Source: Mastigamoeba balamuthi
Lineage: Eukaryota; Evosea; Mastigamoebida; Mastigamoebidae
Direction of reading: 5' to 3'
DNA length: 64,000 nucleotides
Assembly: GCA_902651635.1 (NCBI GenBank)
Contig: CACRSC010000017.1
Location: 231,465 to 295,464 of the forward strand
How positions within the stretch are numbered: the first letter of the stretch is position 1; every line of letters starts with the position of its first letter. Shown here piece after piece: positions 42,601 through 51,730 of this stretch. Both the position numbers and the translations under genes were made by a program. Under the pieces are notes generated by a model, which worked only from the letters and a program-made list of their open reading frames with translations, searched no databases and was not told where the DNA came from.

Positions 42601-44364
42601 ACCTCAGTGCTCGAGATCAACGCGGCGTCCGTCGCCTGCGTGTTCGGGTTCAGCATCGTGAAGAACATGAACCTGCGGCAAAGGGTGGTCAGAACCCAGG
42701 GCCCTCGCCGCTCGCTCTCTCGCTCACATCCAGTTGAAGACGAGCGACATGCGCTCTGGCGGGGTGAAGGGAAGCGCTCGGACAAGGAACGACATGCTCG
42801 TGTTCATGGGCTTGAGGAGGCCCTCGGCGACGGCGCTGATGGAGAGCAGCCCCTCGAGGGCTGTGATGATGTCCGCGATAACCTGCAGGTCGCTGTCCGA
42901 GGCCCTCGGGGAGGCGGCCTTGTACGCGTAGAACCCCAGCACCTCGAGGAGCACCGTGACGCCCTGCATGTCCGCGAACTTGAGCTTCTGCTCGGTGCTC
43001 TGCCCGATGAACCCCATGATCGACGCGATGTCCGAGTCCCCGACCTCCCACCTCGACCCGAGCCTCTGCTCGCCGTCCCCCCGAGGCGTCAGGGAGGCCT
43101 GCAACGGTCCCGCCATCCGGCACAGGGGGACAAGACTTGCCTTGAGGAGGTCCTCCATCATGTCGCCGTTGAGGGCCGTGAAGCCCTCGAGGGAGGTGGG
43201 GTCCACCCTGGTGGCCCTGCGGGGGCTCGGGTCCGACGAGGGGGCTCCCTGCTTCGCGCCCGTCCGTATCCGCAGGAAGCTGAACCCCTTCTTGGGCTTC
43301 TTGTCGCCCTTGTCCGACCTCCGGCTCTTGTCCAGCGACATGCCGGGAGGGCCCACCTGCGCATCGCACCGCATCGCTCAATTCCGTGTTGCCGGAAGCG
43401 GTTGAAATTTCGCACGTAGATCCAGTCCGCTCCGGACCGCAGCCCCTCGGCGATGTATTGCACTGGCGGCCCGCCGGTGAGACGCTCCCGGGTGCGGCGG
43501 ACATACAGGTGGGGCTGTCGACGTACACCTCGACGGTGACAGCGACGTTGCCAATGTGGACGCCCGACTTGGTGCTGATCAGGGGCATCAGCGCCTCCCC
43601 GACCTGCTTCAGGAACTGCTCCCTGCACGCTCACTCGTGAGGGGGACACTCCTCGCCAGGGCCGACGGCACTCACGGTATCCTGAACTTGACCTTGCCCA
43701 GCTTGGTCGAGTAGAACGCGCCCTTCTTCCACAGTTGGATGGACATGGTGGACGTCAGCGGCAGGTCGCTGGGTTGGGTGGGCTGTGGGTCAGAATTTCA
43801 CGGGCTCGGCCCAGCAGAGGGCCCGGCGCACGAGATCATGTTCTCCGCGAGCATCCCCGGTATCTTGCCATCCTTGCCCTTGCAGCACTCGATGATCCTG
43901 TGGGCGAGTGCGTGAGATTGCGCCCCGGGTGTGCACGTAGACGGATGCGGGTGCTAATTTTGAAAAAAAGTGGCGGAAATGATTGAAAGGGGGGAGGAGG
44001 GGAGTCTGGCTGGGCTGGGTGGCAGGGCTCACGCGTCGGATCTGAAGCGCCGGTTGAACCCGATTTCCCTGTCCTTGGCGTGCACCACGGCCTGCACCTC
44101 GACCTCCTTCTGCTTGCCCTCGACCGCGAAGACCTCGAATTTGCCAACTGAAGAGGCGCGTGGTTGTTACCCGAAACTCGGACAAAAAGGGTAGGAGAAA
44201 AACGCAAGGCCCGAGGGGCTGCGGAGGAAAACGCGGGCCCGTGAGGGGGCGGGGGGAAGGGCGGACGCACGGGTGAGGCTCACGCGCGCCATCAGCTGGT
44301 GGTGCGGGGTCGGAGGGGGCGAGGGGGACGGCGTCCCCGGCGAGGACGTGTCCTCGGACGACAT
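39603..44364 (-). CDS. Formin with N-terminal C2-like region, GBD/FH3, FH1 and FH2
   Basis: Formins nucleate and elongate unbranched actin filaments. The chain starts at ATG 44364 (MSSEDTSSPGTPSPSPPPTP). Four short exons give a C2-like beta-rich region (LGKFEVFAVEGKQKEVEVQA, IIECCKGKDGKIPGMLAENM, MSIQLWKKGAFYSTKLGKVK, GVHIGNVAVTVEVYVDSP). This region joins in phase, via ADWIY-VGPPGMSLDKSRRSD, to the Rho-binding/FH3 exons (ERMSLVFNWM, RLSCLHFIHALIESQDTAE). FH1 has PPPPPPMPGMGG repeats that bind profilin (about 41520-41690). FH2 runs from about 41480 to 40100 (VEIVYCLPQQRRQNVDMFLR, FEPKSAFSKPEQFLWDLYQI). The tail after FH2 is basic. A CPKC pair precedes FH1. The alternative is a separate small gene ending near 43390, but that would leave no room for a promoter. 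Confidence 0.85.
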
Positions 44365-44530
44365 CTCCTCTGCTGCGGTGGCTATCAACTTAAGTGCAAT
44401 AGCGCAGAATCCTCCCGATGTATTAACGGACGTGATATCTGGGTTCCTTGTTCTTGGGTGGCGTGGCGGGTGGGTGTGGCTTTATTCTTCATTACAGGTG
44501 TACACAGTCGTCGGGGCCCCCATCGCGCTT

Positions 44531-46007
44531 TTAAACGCCTTGGCCAGACGACTGGTGGTCGATCAGGAACCTCAGTACGATCTCCTGCAGATCCGGTATC
44601 AATGAAAATGCAACACGAGGGCGAAGGGGTGGGGGAGGGGGACAGAGAGCTGCGGCGGACGGCGGACCTTAACGTCCTGGAATAGTTTCCGGACGAGCTC
44701 CGTGTCGGTGGCGCACGTGACGTGCACGCAGATCTGCTTGTTGGGGTTCTTGTTCCTGGCCAGGTAGACGTCGCGGATGTACTGCACGGCGCTGTCGTAC
44801 GAGCCCGGCATGCCGTCAAAGTGCGGGAAGCAGACGTTGAGCGGCACGCGCGTGATCTTCTCGGCAAAGAGGTCCTTCTTGTTGAGGAAGAGGATCATCG
44901 GGGTGTTGGTGAACCACTTGGTGTTGCAGATCTCGGTCCAGATGCGAAGCGACTCGTGCATGCGGTTTGATATGTTGTCCTCGTAGAGCTTCTGGTCGTA
45001 CTCGCTCAGCGACGCGCAGAAGAGGACGCACGTCACGCCCTGGAAGCAGTTGATCCACTTGCCCCTCTCGCTGCGCTGGCCGCCGACGTCCAGCATCTTG
45101 AACGGCGTCTCCCCGATGAAGAACTTGATCTCGTTGATGCCCGTCGTCTTGATTCGCGTGTGCAGGACGTCCTGGTCCGTCGGTATATACCGCGGGCTCG
45201 CCATGCGGTCAATTGCCTCAAAATAACTAAATGCCAAAGTCAGTCCCCAAAACGGTGCGGGCAACGTCGCCCCGCGGACGCGCGCGCGCCCGAGGGAGAC
45301 GCACTATCTGGCAGAGTCGGGGAGCTGGAACTCGGCCGAGCGCAGGTAGGCCGCCTGGATGCCCGAGTCGCCCCAGAGCGCTTTGATGTCGTCGACGATG
45401 CGGGGCGTCAGGTCGCCCTCGAAAAACTGGATGTCGGAGCTCTGCAGAAACCACTCGTGGCGCTCCTGCGCGGCAGTGTTGGGTCTCTGCGGGGGGGCAG
45501 AGAGAGAGAGAGAGGACGCGCGCACCTTGTTGGGCGCGTCGACGGGGATCTGGAGCTCAGCGCAGGCCTCGCAGAGGGTGCGCATCGCCATGACGGTGTT
45601 GTGGAAGATGACGCCCTTGAAGCGCAGCACCTCCTCCTGCGTGTACCCGTTCCTGTGCAGTATCTTCATCTGCTTCGCCAGCGTGCTCTTGCCCGACTCG
45701 CCGCACCCTGCGCGGTGGCGGTGGGGGAGGCGGGCGGGCGGGAGAGAAAGACGGGAGGAAAAAGGGGGAAGCGGGGCCGTCAGGAACAAGGCCCGCCTCG
45801 GCGACGATTGAAGGGGAGGCGGGGGGACTGGGAAATCTAGAAAAGGGGCGGGCGGAGGAGGCGCTGGGTGTGGGGACCGAGCGGACCGAGGAGCAGCAGC
45901 GTGATCTCGCTGCTGAGCGTCTTCTTGGTCTCGTCGAGCTCGCGCTCGATCTGTTGGTTGACCTTGCGCGCCGACTTGTCCGGCGAGCCGCTGCAGAGGT
46001 TGCCCAT
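44531..46007 (-). CDS. Heterotrimeric G-protein alpha subunit
   Basis: This GTPase couples membrane receptors to effectors. The start at 46007 gives MGNLCSGSPDK: Gly2 for myristoylation and Cys5 for palmitoylation, so it should sit at the inner plasma membrane. Motifs in order are the P-loop AGCGESGKSTLAKQMKILH (about 45700), RIKTTGINE with the switch I Thr, DVGGQRSERGKWINCF (switch II, catalytic Gln), ILFLNKKDLFAEKI (guanine specificity) and HVTCATDTELVRKLFQDVK. Five exons. The last exon encodes LQEIVLRFLIDHQSSGQGV before a TAA at 44531. This C-terminus lacks the Cys or aromatic pattern usual at the receptor-contacting end, so receptor preference cannot be inferred. The start is divergent from the BAF60 gene, 384 bp away. 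Confidence 0.93.
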
Positions 46008-46391
46008 GGCGGCGGGGATGGGGGGCGAGGGGCGCGGTTTCCGAGTAATCCGGTGTCGGCAAAAAGTGACGGCAATTCGTGGGCGGAGAAGAGTGAGGGA
46101 ACGGAATATCTCGCACGTCAGTTTCACAGAAAGACCCCCGCGTGGTCTGACTTAGCCGGATGTGGCTCATTGCGAAACGCGATTCGCGGCACGCAGGATT
46201 GTCTGTACTCAAATGCGGGGCAGTATTTGCGATGGCAAATGGCAAATGCTCCCTTTCCCAGGGTGTTGCACACTCCACGGGCTCCTGCATCATCAACGAG
46301 AGGTTCCTGCATATCTCGTCGCTCTAGATATTTATCCCGCGCGCAGCAAAACCCAGCGCGCGCAGGCCACACACCGCCGCGGGGGCCGCAT
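46008..46391. promoter_or_regulatory. Shared intergenic promoter region, G-alpha / BAF60
   Basis: 384 bp between divergent start codons. It contains GGAATATCTCG near 46105 and GCATATCTCG and TAGATATTTAT near 46310-46335, all ATATC/ATATTT-type motifs about 60-100 bp from the ATGs. Confidence 0.45.
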
Positions 46392-47845
46392 ATGGCGTAC
46401 GAGACCGAGTGGTGGGCGTTCCCCGAGGCCGCCACCGCCCTGTGCCCGTCCGAGGCCGCCGCATACGCGCGGCTGCTGCAGCTCGACCGCCGCCTGGACG
46501 CGCTGCTGAACCGGCGCACGCGCGACTGCCAGGCCGTCAAGGTGCACGGGCGTGTGCCCAGGCTGCTGCGGATCTGCGCGCACGGGTCCAAGGCGCCGCA
46601 GGAGCGCATGATGATGATGATGGGCGACACCACGCCGGGGCACACCCCGGGGCACACGCCGATGCAGCCCAGCCAGGACATGCCGTGCAACTGGACGCTG
46701 CGCATCGAGGGCTGTCTCCTGGACGAGGACCCCACCAAAAGTGCGCTGCTCCCACGGCTGGAATATCTCCACGTCTGTGATATCTCCGCAGATCCAGATT
46801 CCTGATCTCACGATCCCCCCGCGTGTGTATCTCGCCCTGACGGACGGCCACAGGCACGAGGAGGCTCTCGAGTTTCTTCAAGCGGGTGGAGGTGCTGATG
46901 ATGCCCGACGCTAACTCGTACACGACCGACATAACGCTCGTGTCGTCGTGGACGCGCACCCCGGGCGGCCCGGCGTTTGACCGCTTCGAGATCACCCGCC
47001 CTGTGCCCATGTCGCCGCGCACGGGCTCGCCTGCGACCGAGATCAGCGTCCGCATCCTGCTCGAGGTCGACCACTCGCCCATGGTCTACCGCATGAGCGA
47101 GCCCCTGGCACTGCTGCTGGGCGAGCAGCTCAGCACCGTCCGCGTGGACACTCGCGAGCGCGCTGTGCTGGGCCTCTGGGAGTACGTCAAGTCGCGGTCG
47201 CTGTTCGCACCCGTGAGCTCGCTGCTGCTCGAGGACCCGCAGACGCCCGGCGGCACGCGCCTGCCGCCGCAGCAGCAGCAGAGCGGGTTCGTGGTGATGG
47301 CGGACCAGGAGCTGCTGCAGGTGTTCTGCAGGGAGTTCTTCCTCTGGTCCGAGGTCCCCGCGATGATCGCCGAGCACCTGCTGCCCCCGGAGCCCGTCGT
47401 CGTCGACTACCGCATCGCGCTCACGGGCGACCCCGTGCCCGTCGCCGTCGACCTGAGCATCATGTGCGACGAGGCCGAGGACTCTGCGGCGTCGCTGCGG
47501 TTCCAGCAGGAGATACAGGCACAGGAGGACGAGCGCCAGACGTCGCTGCTCGACGGCGCGCTGCACGACGCTCTGGCACGCCTCAAGGAGCACTGCGACA
47601 GGAGGGAGTTCTTCGCGGCCGTCGCAGCGGACCCTGCCAAGGCTGCTGCGGCCTCCGCGGCGACGATGGCGAGGGACTGGGCGCTGGGGACCGCGAGCGA
47701 GGGAGAGAACCCGGACGACGAGAGGACGTCCGAGTTCTGGGAGCAGCCGTATGTCCAGGAGGCGGTCAGGGCGTACCTGCAGCACAACCAACCCGGGCAC
47801 CACCACACCGCGGGGACGCGCACCATAAAGAAGGGGGTCGCTTGA
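46392..47845 (+). CDS. SWI/SNF complex BAF60/SMARCD-type subunit with SWIB domain
   Basis: BAF60 (Swp73/Rsc6) proteins are core subunits of SWI/SNF chromatin remodellers and link the complex to transcription factors in the nucleus. The ATG at 46392 gives MAYETEWWAFPEAATALCPS. The conserved N-terminal block is PSEAAAYARLLQLDRRLDAL, followed by NWTLRIEGCLLDEDPTK. A GT-AG intron ending near 46853 joins to STRRLSSFFKRVEVLMMPD. The SWIB domain reads LLLGEQLSTVRVDTRERAVL, GLWEYVKSRSL, ELLQVFCREFFLWSEVPAMI and HLLPPEPVVVDYRI. The C-terminal coiled coil (AASLRFQQEIQAQEDERQTS) and tail follow. The domain order and length (about 445 residues) fit the family. This is the subunit type, but exact orthology was not tested. 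Confidence 0.88.
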
Positions 47846-47906
47846 TTGTGTCCGATGCGGTTCTATGGAACGACCCCCCTTTTGCCATCTCTTTCTCTCG
47901 TGTAAT

Positions 47907-47979
47907 GCGACCTTGGCGCAGCTGGTAGCGCGTTAGACTGAAGATCTAAAGGTCGCTGGTTCAATCCCGGCAGGTCGCA
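47907..47979 (+). tRNA. tRNA-Phe (anticodon GAA)
   Basis: A 73-nt cloverleaf. The acceptor stem is GCGACCT with AGGTCGC and discriminator A. The anticodon stem TTAGA/TCTAA encloses CTGAAGA with GAA at 47940-47942. The T arm contains GGTTCAATCC. No intron is present and CCA is not encoded. It sits about 60 bp downstream of the BAF60 stop. Confidence 0.95.
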
Positions 47980-47980
47980 C

Positions 47981-47984
47981 TTTT
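47981..47984 (+). terminator. RNA polymerase III T-run after tRNA-Phe
   Basis: TTTT begins two bases after the tRNA 3' end, the usual polymerase III stop signal. Confidence 0.75.
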
Positions 47985-48458
47985 ATTGCGCGCGGGGTTT
48001 GCTCCGTGGCATCTCGCGATTGCGGCTATTTTCGTATTCACGGGTGGAGGTCTTTGGGGAGTTGCCCAGCCATCGCAAGTCCCGTCCCGCTCCTGCGTTT
48101 TGCGGGCCTCCGGCGTGGTCTGCCCCGCCCGCCACGCGAGGGTGTCCGGCATCCTGGAGGAGCCCGCGGGCATGTTGGCGCCAAGACGTTGGCGGTGTTT
48201 TGGGGTCTGGGACACTAAAACTTCCATTCAATTCAAATTGCAGTGATGTTTCGGGAACAAACCGTGAAACGTTTGGGGGTTTTCCGAGAATCTTGAAGAG
48301 GAAATAGTCGTCATCAAACAAGAGGCGAGATATTGCCTTGCGAAACCGTCGAGAACGACGTGTTCTCAACGGGTTCTCAGAATATTACTTACAGGCGGGC
48401 GTCTGAGTCGTTTTCGATTGAAGTTAAGCTTTAATCCTTCTGCTGTTGGGCGAGGGTG
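47985..48458. other. Intergenic, nothing recognised
   Basis: Between tRNA-Phe and the coiled-coil gene. Overlapping short frames on both strands lack motifs and a consistent composition. No further tRNA was seen. Confidence 0.45.
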
Positions 48459-50167
48459 ATGGATACTATCCGGACGCAAGACCCGGGCATGGCGACCACG
48501 TCGCCCAACGCGCTCTCGAGCGTCTCGAGCACCGTGCGCTGCGTGCTTGCACAGTCGCAGATGGTCGAGCCACCGGGGTCCCTGGATCTCGACTTTGTAC
48601 TTCGGTCGCTCGCAAACCTCGGATTCGCCTCGCGGGACGACGCCATGGTCGCCCTGCAGCGCCACCTCGTCCAAGGTACCCACCTCCGCAGCCTGCCCCC
48701 TCGCACACACCGCAGGGTGCCCGTGGCGTGCTGCCCGCGGTCAGGCCCGGGGCCGCCTGTTTGCCTCGTCGGAGCATCTCGAGCAGAACTCTGCTCTCCT
48801 CTTGTTCTCCGTTTTCTCTCAGCCAGTCAGTGCTTTTGCTTGGAGGGCCGTGATTTCTGAGATTGCTCCCATTACCCCATTCACCAGTCGGGCAGTCGCA
48901 AAGTTCACGCCCTAACCCCGTGACGACGCACCCAGGCGTCGACTACGTTGTTAGGGCAGCGGACGCAGCGCACGAGGTCGTCGTGGTGACGCCCCCGGCG
49001 CTGGTGAAGCTCTGCCTCAAGTGCCCCAAGGCTGCGACGGATGTCGACTGGGCTCTCGTCGTCGCTCTCACCGAAGCCATTTCGGACGAGTCGTGGCGCC
49101 TGCGAATGGAAGCCGCGCAGCTCGTCCGGTCCGCAGAGTCCGAGGCCGCGTCCCGCGACGCGATGGTCGAGCGCAGGCGACAGGCCCTCGACGCAAGGGA
49201 AGTCGAGCTCCGGTCGGTGGAGGAGAACCTCTCGAAACTTCAACGCGATCTCGAACAAAGGGCGCAGTCTCTAGATGCCGTCAACGAGGCAACGACGCGC
49301 CGCTACAAGGAGCTCGAGGCCGACTGGCGCAGGATCAACGAGGTGAAGGAGGCCGAGGTCCTGACGCGCGAGCGCGTCGCCGGCATGCTCCGCGAGGCCG
49401 AGGCACGGAGGGGCAGCGCCATCAGCTCGCTCGACGAGGTGAAGAAGCGCGAGCGCGTTATCGAGGACAACATCAGGGCGCTCACCAAGGCGCAGCTGAC
49501 GAACCAGAGCAAGGCCCGGGAGCTCTCGCAGAGGGAGCAGGCCATTCGGGACCACGAGCTCAGGATCATCGAGCTCGAGAAGTCGATCGAGGCGCACCCG
49601 GACACCGTGAAGCGCGTCAAGCAGCTCGAGGAGCAGCTCAAGCAGCGCCTCAGGGAGGTCGAGGTCAACGAGCAGCGCGTCAACTTCGTCGCCAAGAACC
49701 TCGAGGCCAAGCAGAGCGAGCTGCAGTCGTGGGAGGCTGACCTGCGCAGGCGCGGGCTCAGCCCCGTGCTCTCTCCCGCCAGGAGATCAAGTGCTTCGCT
49801 GCCCGATGACCTGCAGCCCAAGAAGCGCCTGAGGTCGTCGCCCTCCAAGGGTGAGGCTGAGGCGACCGGCAGGGGCTCTCCGAACACGACGATGATGGCG
49901 TCGTGGATCGCGGAGGGGCTGCTCAGCTCGGGCACTCCGCAGCAGGCCGAGGCTGAGAAGATGCTGGGGCCGTCGTCCCCCGAGACGAGCCGTGTGGGAC
50001 CCACTCCGCCAGTGCCGCAGTCGCCGCAGGCCCCCGGAGGGGTCGAGGGAGAGCTCGCGGACAAGGCCAAGGGCCTGCAGATCGGCGGGTTCATGACGTT
50101 CCTCGGAATCGACTCTGAGAAGCACTCGACCTCTATCCGGTCACTACTCAACGACTCGAAAGAATAG
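48459..50167 (+). CDS. Long coiled-coil protein with basic patch, unknown
   Basis: The ATG at 48459 (MDTIRTQDPGMATTSPNALS) opens a first exon to about 48680 (LDFVLRSLANLGFASRDDAM). After an intron the main exon begins near 48930 with VDYVVRAADAAHEVVVVTPP. Residues from about 49080 to 49740 form an almost unbroken heptad-rich coiled coil (VEENLSKLQRDLEQRAQSLD, RVKQLEEQLKQRLREVEVNE). The following SPARRSSASLPDDLQPKKRL looks like a phosphorylatable basic patch or nuclear localisation signal. The C-terminus is Pro-rich with a conserved-looking GGFMTFLGIDSEKHSTSIRS. This architecture suggests a structural or scaffold role, but no family is recognised and localisation is a guess. Confidence 0.7.
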
Positions 50168-50505
50168 CCAGCGGAGAGCCGAGGTGTTTCAGTAATGTAA
50201 CAACGATGCGTATGTCCCACCAAACTGTGTGGCTTTGTGTCCTCTATCCTTTCGACAGGAGGAATCGGAGTCAGGTTTATCGTCGAAACCGCTGCACAAC
50301 GCCTTGGCGAGAACGCGGGCAAGTGGCCTGACCGTAACGGTCGTAACGGCCTCCATAGCCCCAGCGAGTGCCCCCACGATGGGGGGCGGCCCAGAAGAGC
50401 AACACCAGAGCACCGGCGTACGCCACTGCGATACGAGAAGATGCTGGGAACGCGGGGCTGGCTGCTAAGGGAGCACAGAAAAATGTAAGCCGCACTCACC
50501 GACTA

Positions 50506-51414
50506 TCAGGCGCCTCCATCGTCCCGCTCTCCTGGGAGGGTGCACACAAAGGCGCCACTCTCTCCCCCCTCGCTCGCGGACCACTCCGCGGGCGGCAGTA
50601 GGTTGTTCCAGCCTCGTTGTCGGTCCTGCCGCAGCGCTGGCACCACGACGGTCATCTGAATCTGCACTTTCCCGGTTTCCGTGTACTCCGGAGGGGCACC
50701 AAGCGCGTCGTCGCACGCCGCCGGGCAGGCACAGTCCTGTCCTACTCCGCGGCCTTCGCAAGCACCCTTGCCCTGCCCGACTGCGATCGAACGTTTGGTG
50801 ACCGATGTAACGGCCGCCAAGAGTTCACACCCGGGCAGCTTGTTGTACTGTTCAACATCGAACGACTTGCACAGCCCCGGTGTGCTCCCCCGTCGCAGGA
50901 ATGCGCCCACAGCATCGTGTGCGAGGTTCAACAGGCCGCCGCATGAAGCTACGAGGCGGAGCCCGCCCTCACGCGTGTGTATCGGCGACCATGAAGCCGG
51001 CAACTGGGCGCCCTGCGGGGCCGTAGGGGCTGCGAGGAACGCGTGGCCAGCACAGTCTACGCATAGGCGCAGGCCGTACGTTGTGTGAGCAACAACGTGA
51101 GCACCAGGAACGAGTCTCACACTATGAGGGACCAAGGGGGTCAGTAACTCAGCCCGGCGTCGAGCGGAGAGCGCCCCTTGGTGCGCTGGCTGTTGCAGTA
51201 CAGCTGCACCCGAGTTCCGCGCGCAGGAACTCGCCGTGGTAAGCGCGCAGGCTGACGACAGCTTTCGGAGAAGCTTCTCGTCCTTTCCAGGAGCACAACG
51301 GCACTTAGATATCGCCTGCCGAGGTGCCAAGAGCTCACGGGTTGTGCACCGGAGAACAGGGAAACTTGCGCAACGGGCATCCGTACTGAGAAGTCTGGAT
51401 GGACTGAGAAGCAT
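50506..51414 (-). CDS. Unknown 302-residue intronless protein
   Basis: A single frame from ATG 51414 (MLLSPSRLLSTDARCASFPV) to 50506. Internal segments such as VVAHTTYGLRLCVDCAGHAF, WSPIHTREGGLRLVASCGG and SGCELLAAVTSVTKR-like strands suggest an all-beta fold with several Cys. The end reads ESGAFVCTLPGERDDGGA. Codon use is GC-rich but less so than in adjacent genes, and the antisense strand is partly open, so this could be spurious in part. No signal peptide, membrane span or family motif is seen. It lies between the coiled-coil gene and tRNA-Asn. Confidence 0.45.
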   Translation of the reverse strand: MLLSPSRLLSTDARCASFPVLRCTTRELLAPRQAISKCRCAPGKDEKLLRKLSSACALTTASSCARNSGAAVLQQPAHQGALSARRRAELLTPLVPHSVRLVPGAHVVAHTTYGLRLCVDCAGHAFLAAPTAPQGAQLPASWSPIHTREGGLRLVASCGGLLNLAHDAVGAFLRRGSTPGLCKSFDVEQYNKLPGCELLAAVTSVTKRSIAVGQGKGACEGRGVGQDCACPAACDDALGAPPEYTETGKVQIQMTVVVPALRQDRQRGWNNLLPPAEWSASEGGESGAFVCTLPGERDDGGA

Positions 51415-51504
51415 CTCAACTCTCTATCTTGTAAATTACCCGTGTTCGTTCTGGAAGGATTCTCTGGGAGTCCGGTTGTCGAAGATGAAGATCAAAAAGC
51501 AAAC

Positions 51505-51508
51505 AAAA
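51505..51508 (-). terminator. RNA polymerase III T-run after tRNA-Asn
   Basis: On the minus strand TTTT directly follows the tRNA discriminator base, consistent with polymerase III termination. Confidence 0.7.
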
Positions 51509-51581
51509 CGCTCCCGCTTGGATTTGAACCAAGGACCCTGCGGTTAACAGCCGCATGCACTGCCGACTGTGCTACGGAAGC
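51509..51581 (-). tRNA. tRNA-Asn (anticodon GTT)
   Basis: A 73-nt cloverleaf on the minus strand. The acceptor stem GCTTCCG pairs with CGGGAGC (one G-U), discriminator G. The anticodon stem GCGGC/GCCGC-type encloses TGTTAAC with GTT at 51548-51546. The T arm is CTTGGTTCAAATCCAAG. There is no intron and no encoded CCA. Confidence 0.93.
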
Positions 51582-51730
51582 TATTTACAAAAATAAATGC
51601 ACTCTCTGCTTTCGTCTTCAGGTAAACACAGAGCGAAACCAATTGATTGCCCAATTATAACCACACCCGACAAAACGCCTATTCCATCAATTTTCGCGCA
51701 TTGGTTGATGTTATTGAAGGCTACTTCGTG

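Noticed and set aside
43386-44364. Separate small C2-like gene upstream of the formin
   Set aside because: Splice phases join it to the formin, and there is no space for a 3' end plus a new promoter before the next ATG. It is kept as the alternative in the formin entry.
47986-48307. Short overlapping frames after tRNA-Phe as a small gene
   Set aside because: Three frames and both strands are open at similar length, with no start context, motif or exon chain; typical of chance frames in GC-rich spacer.
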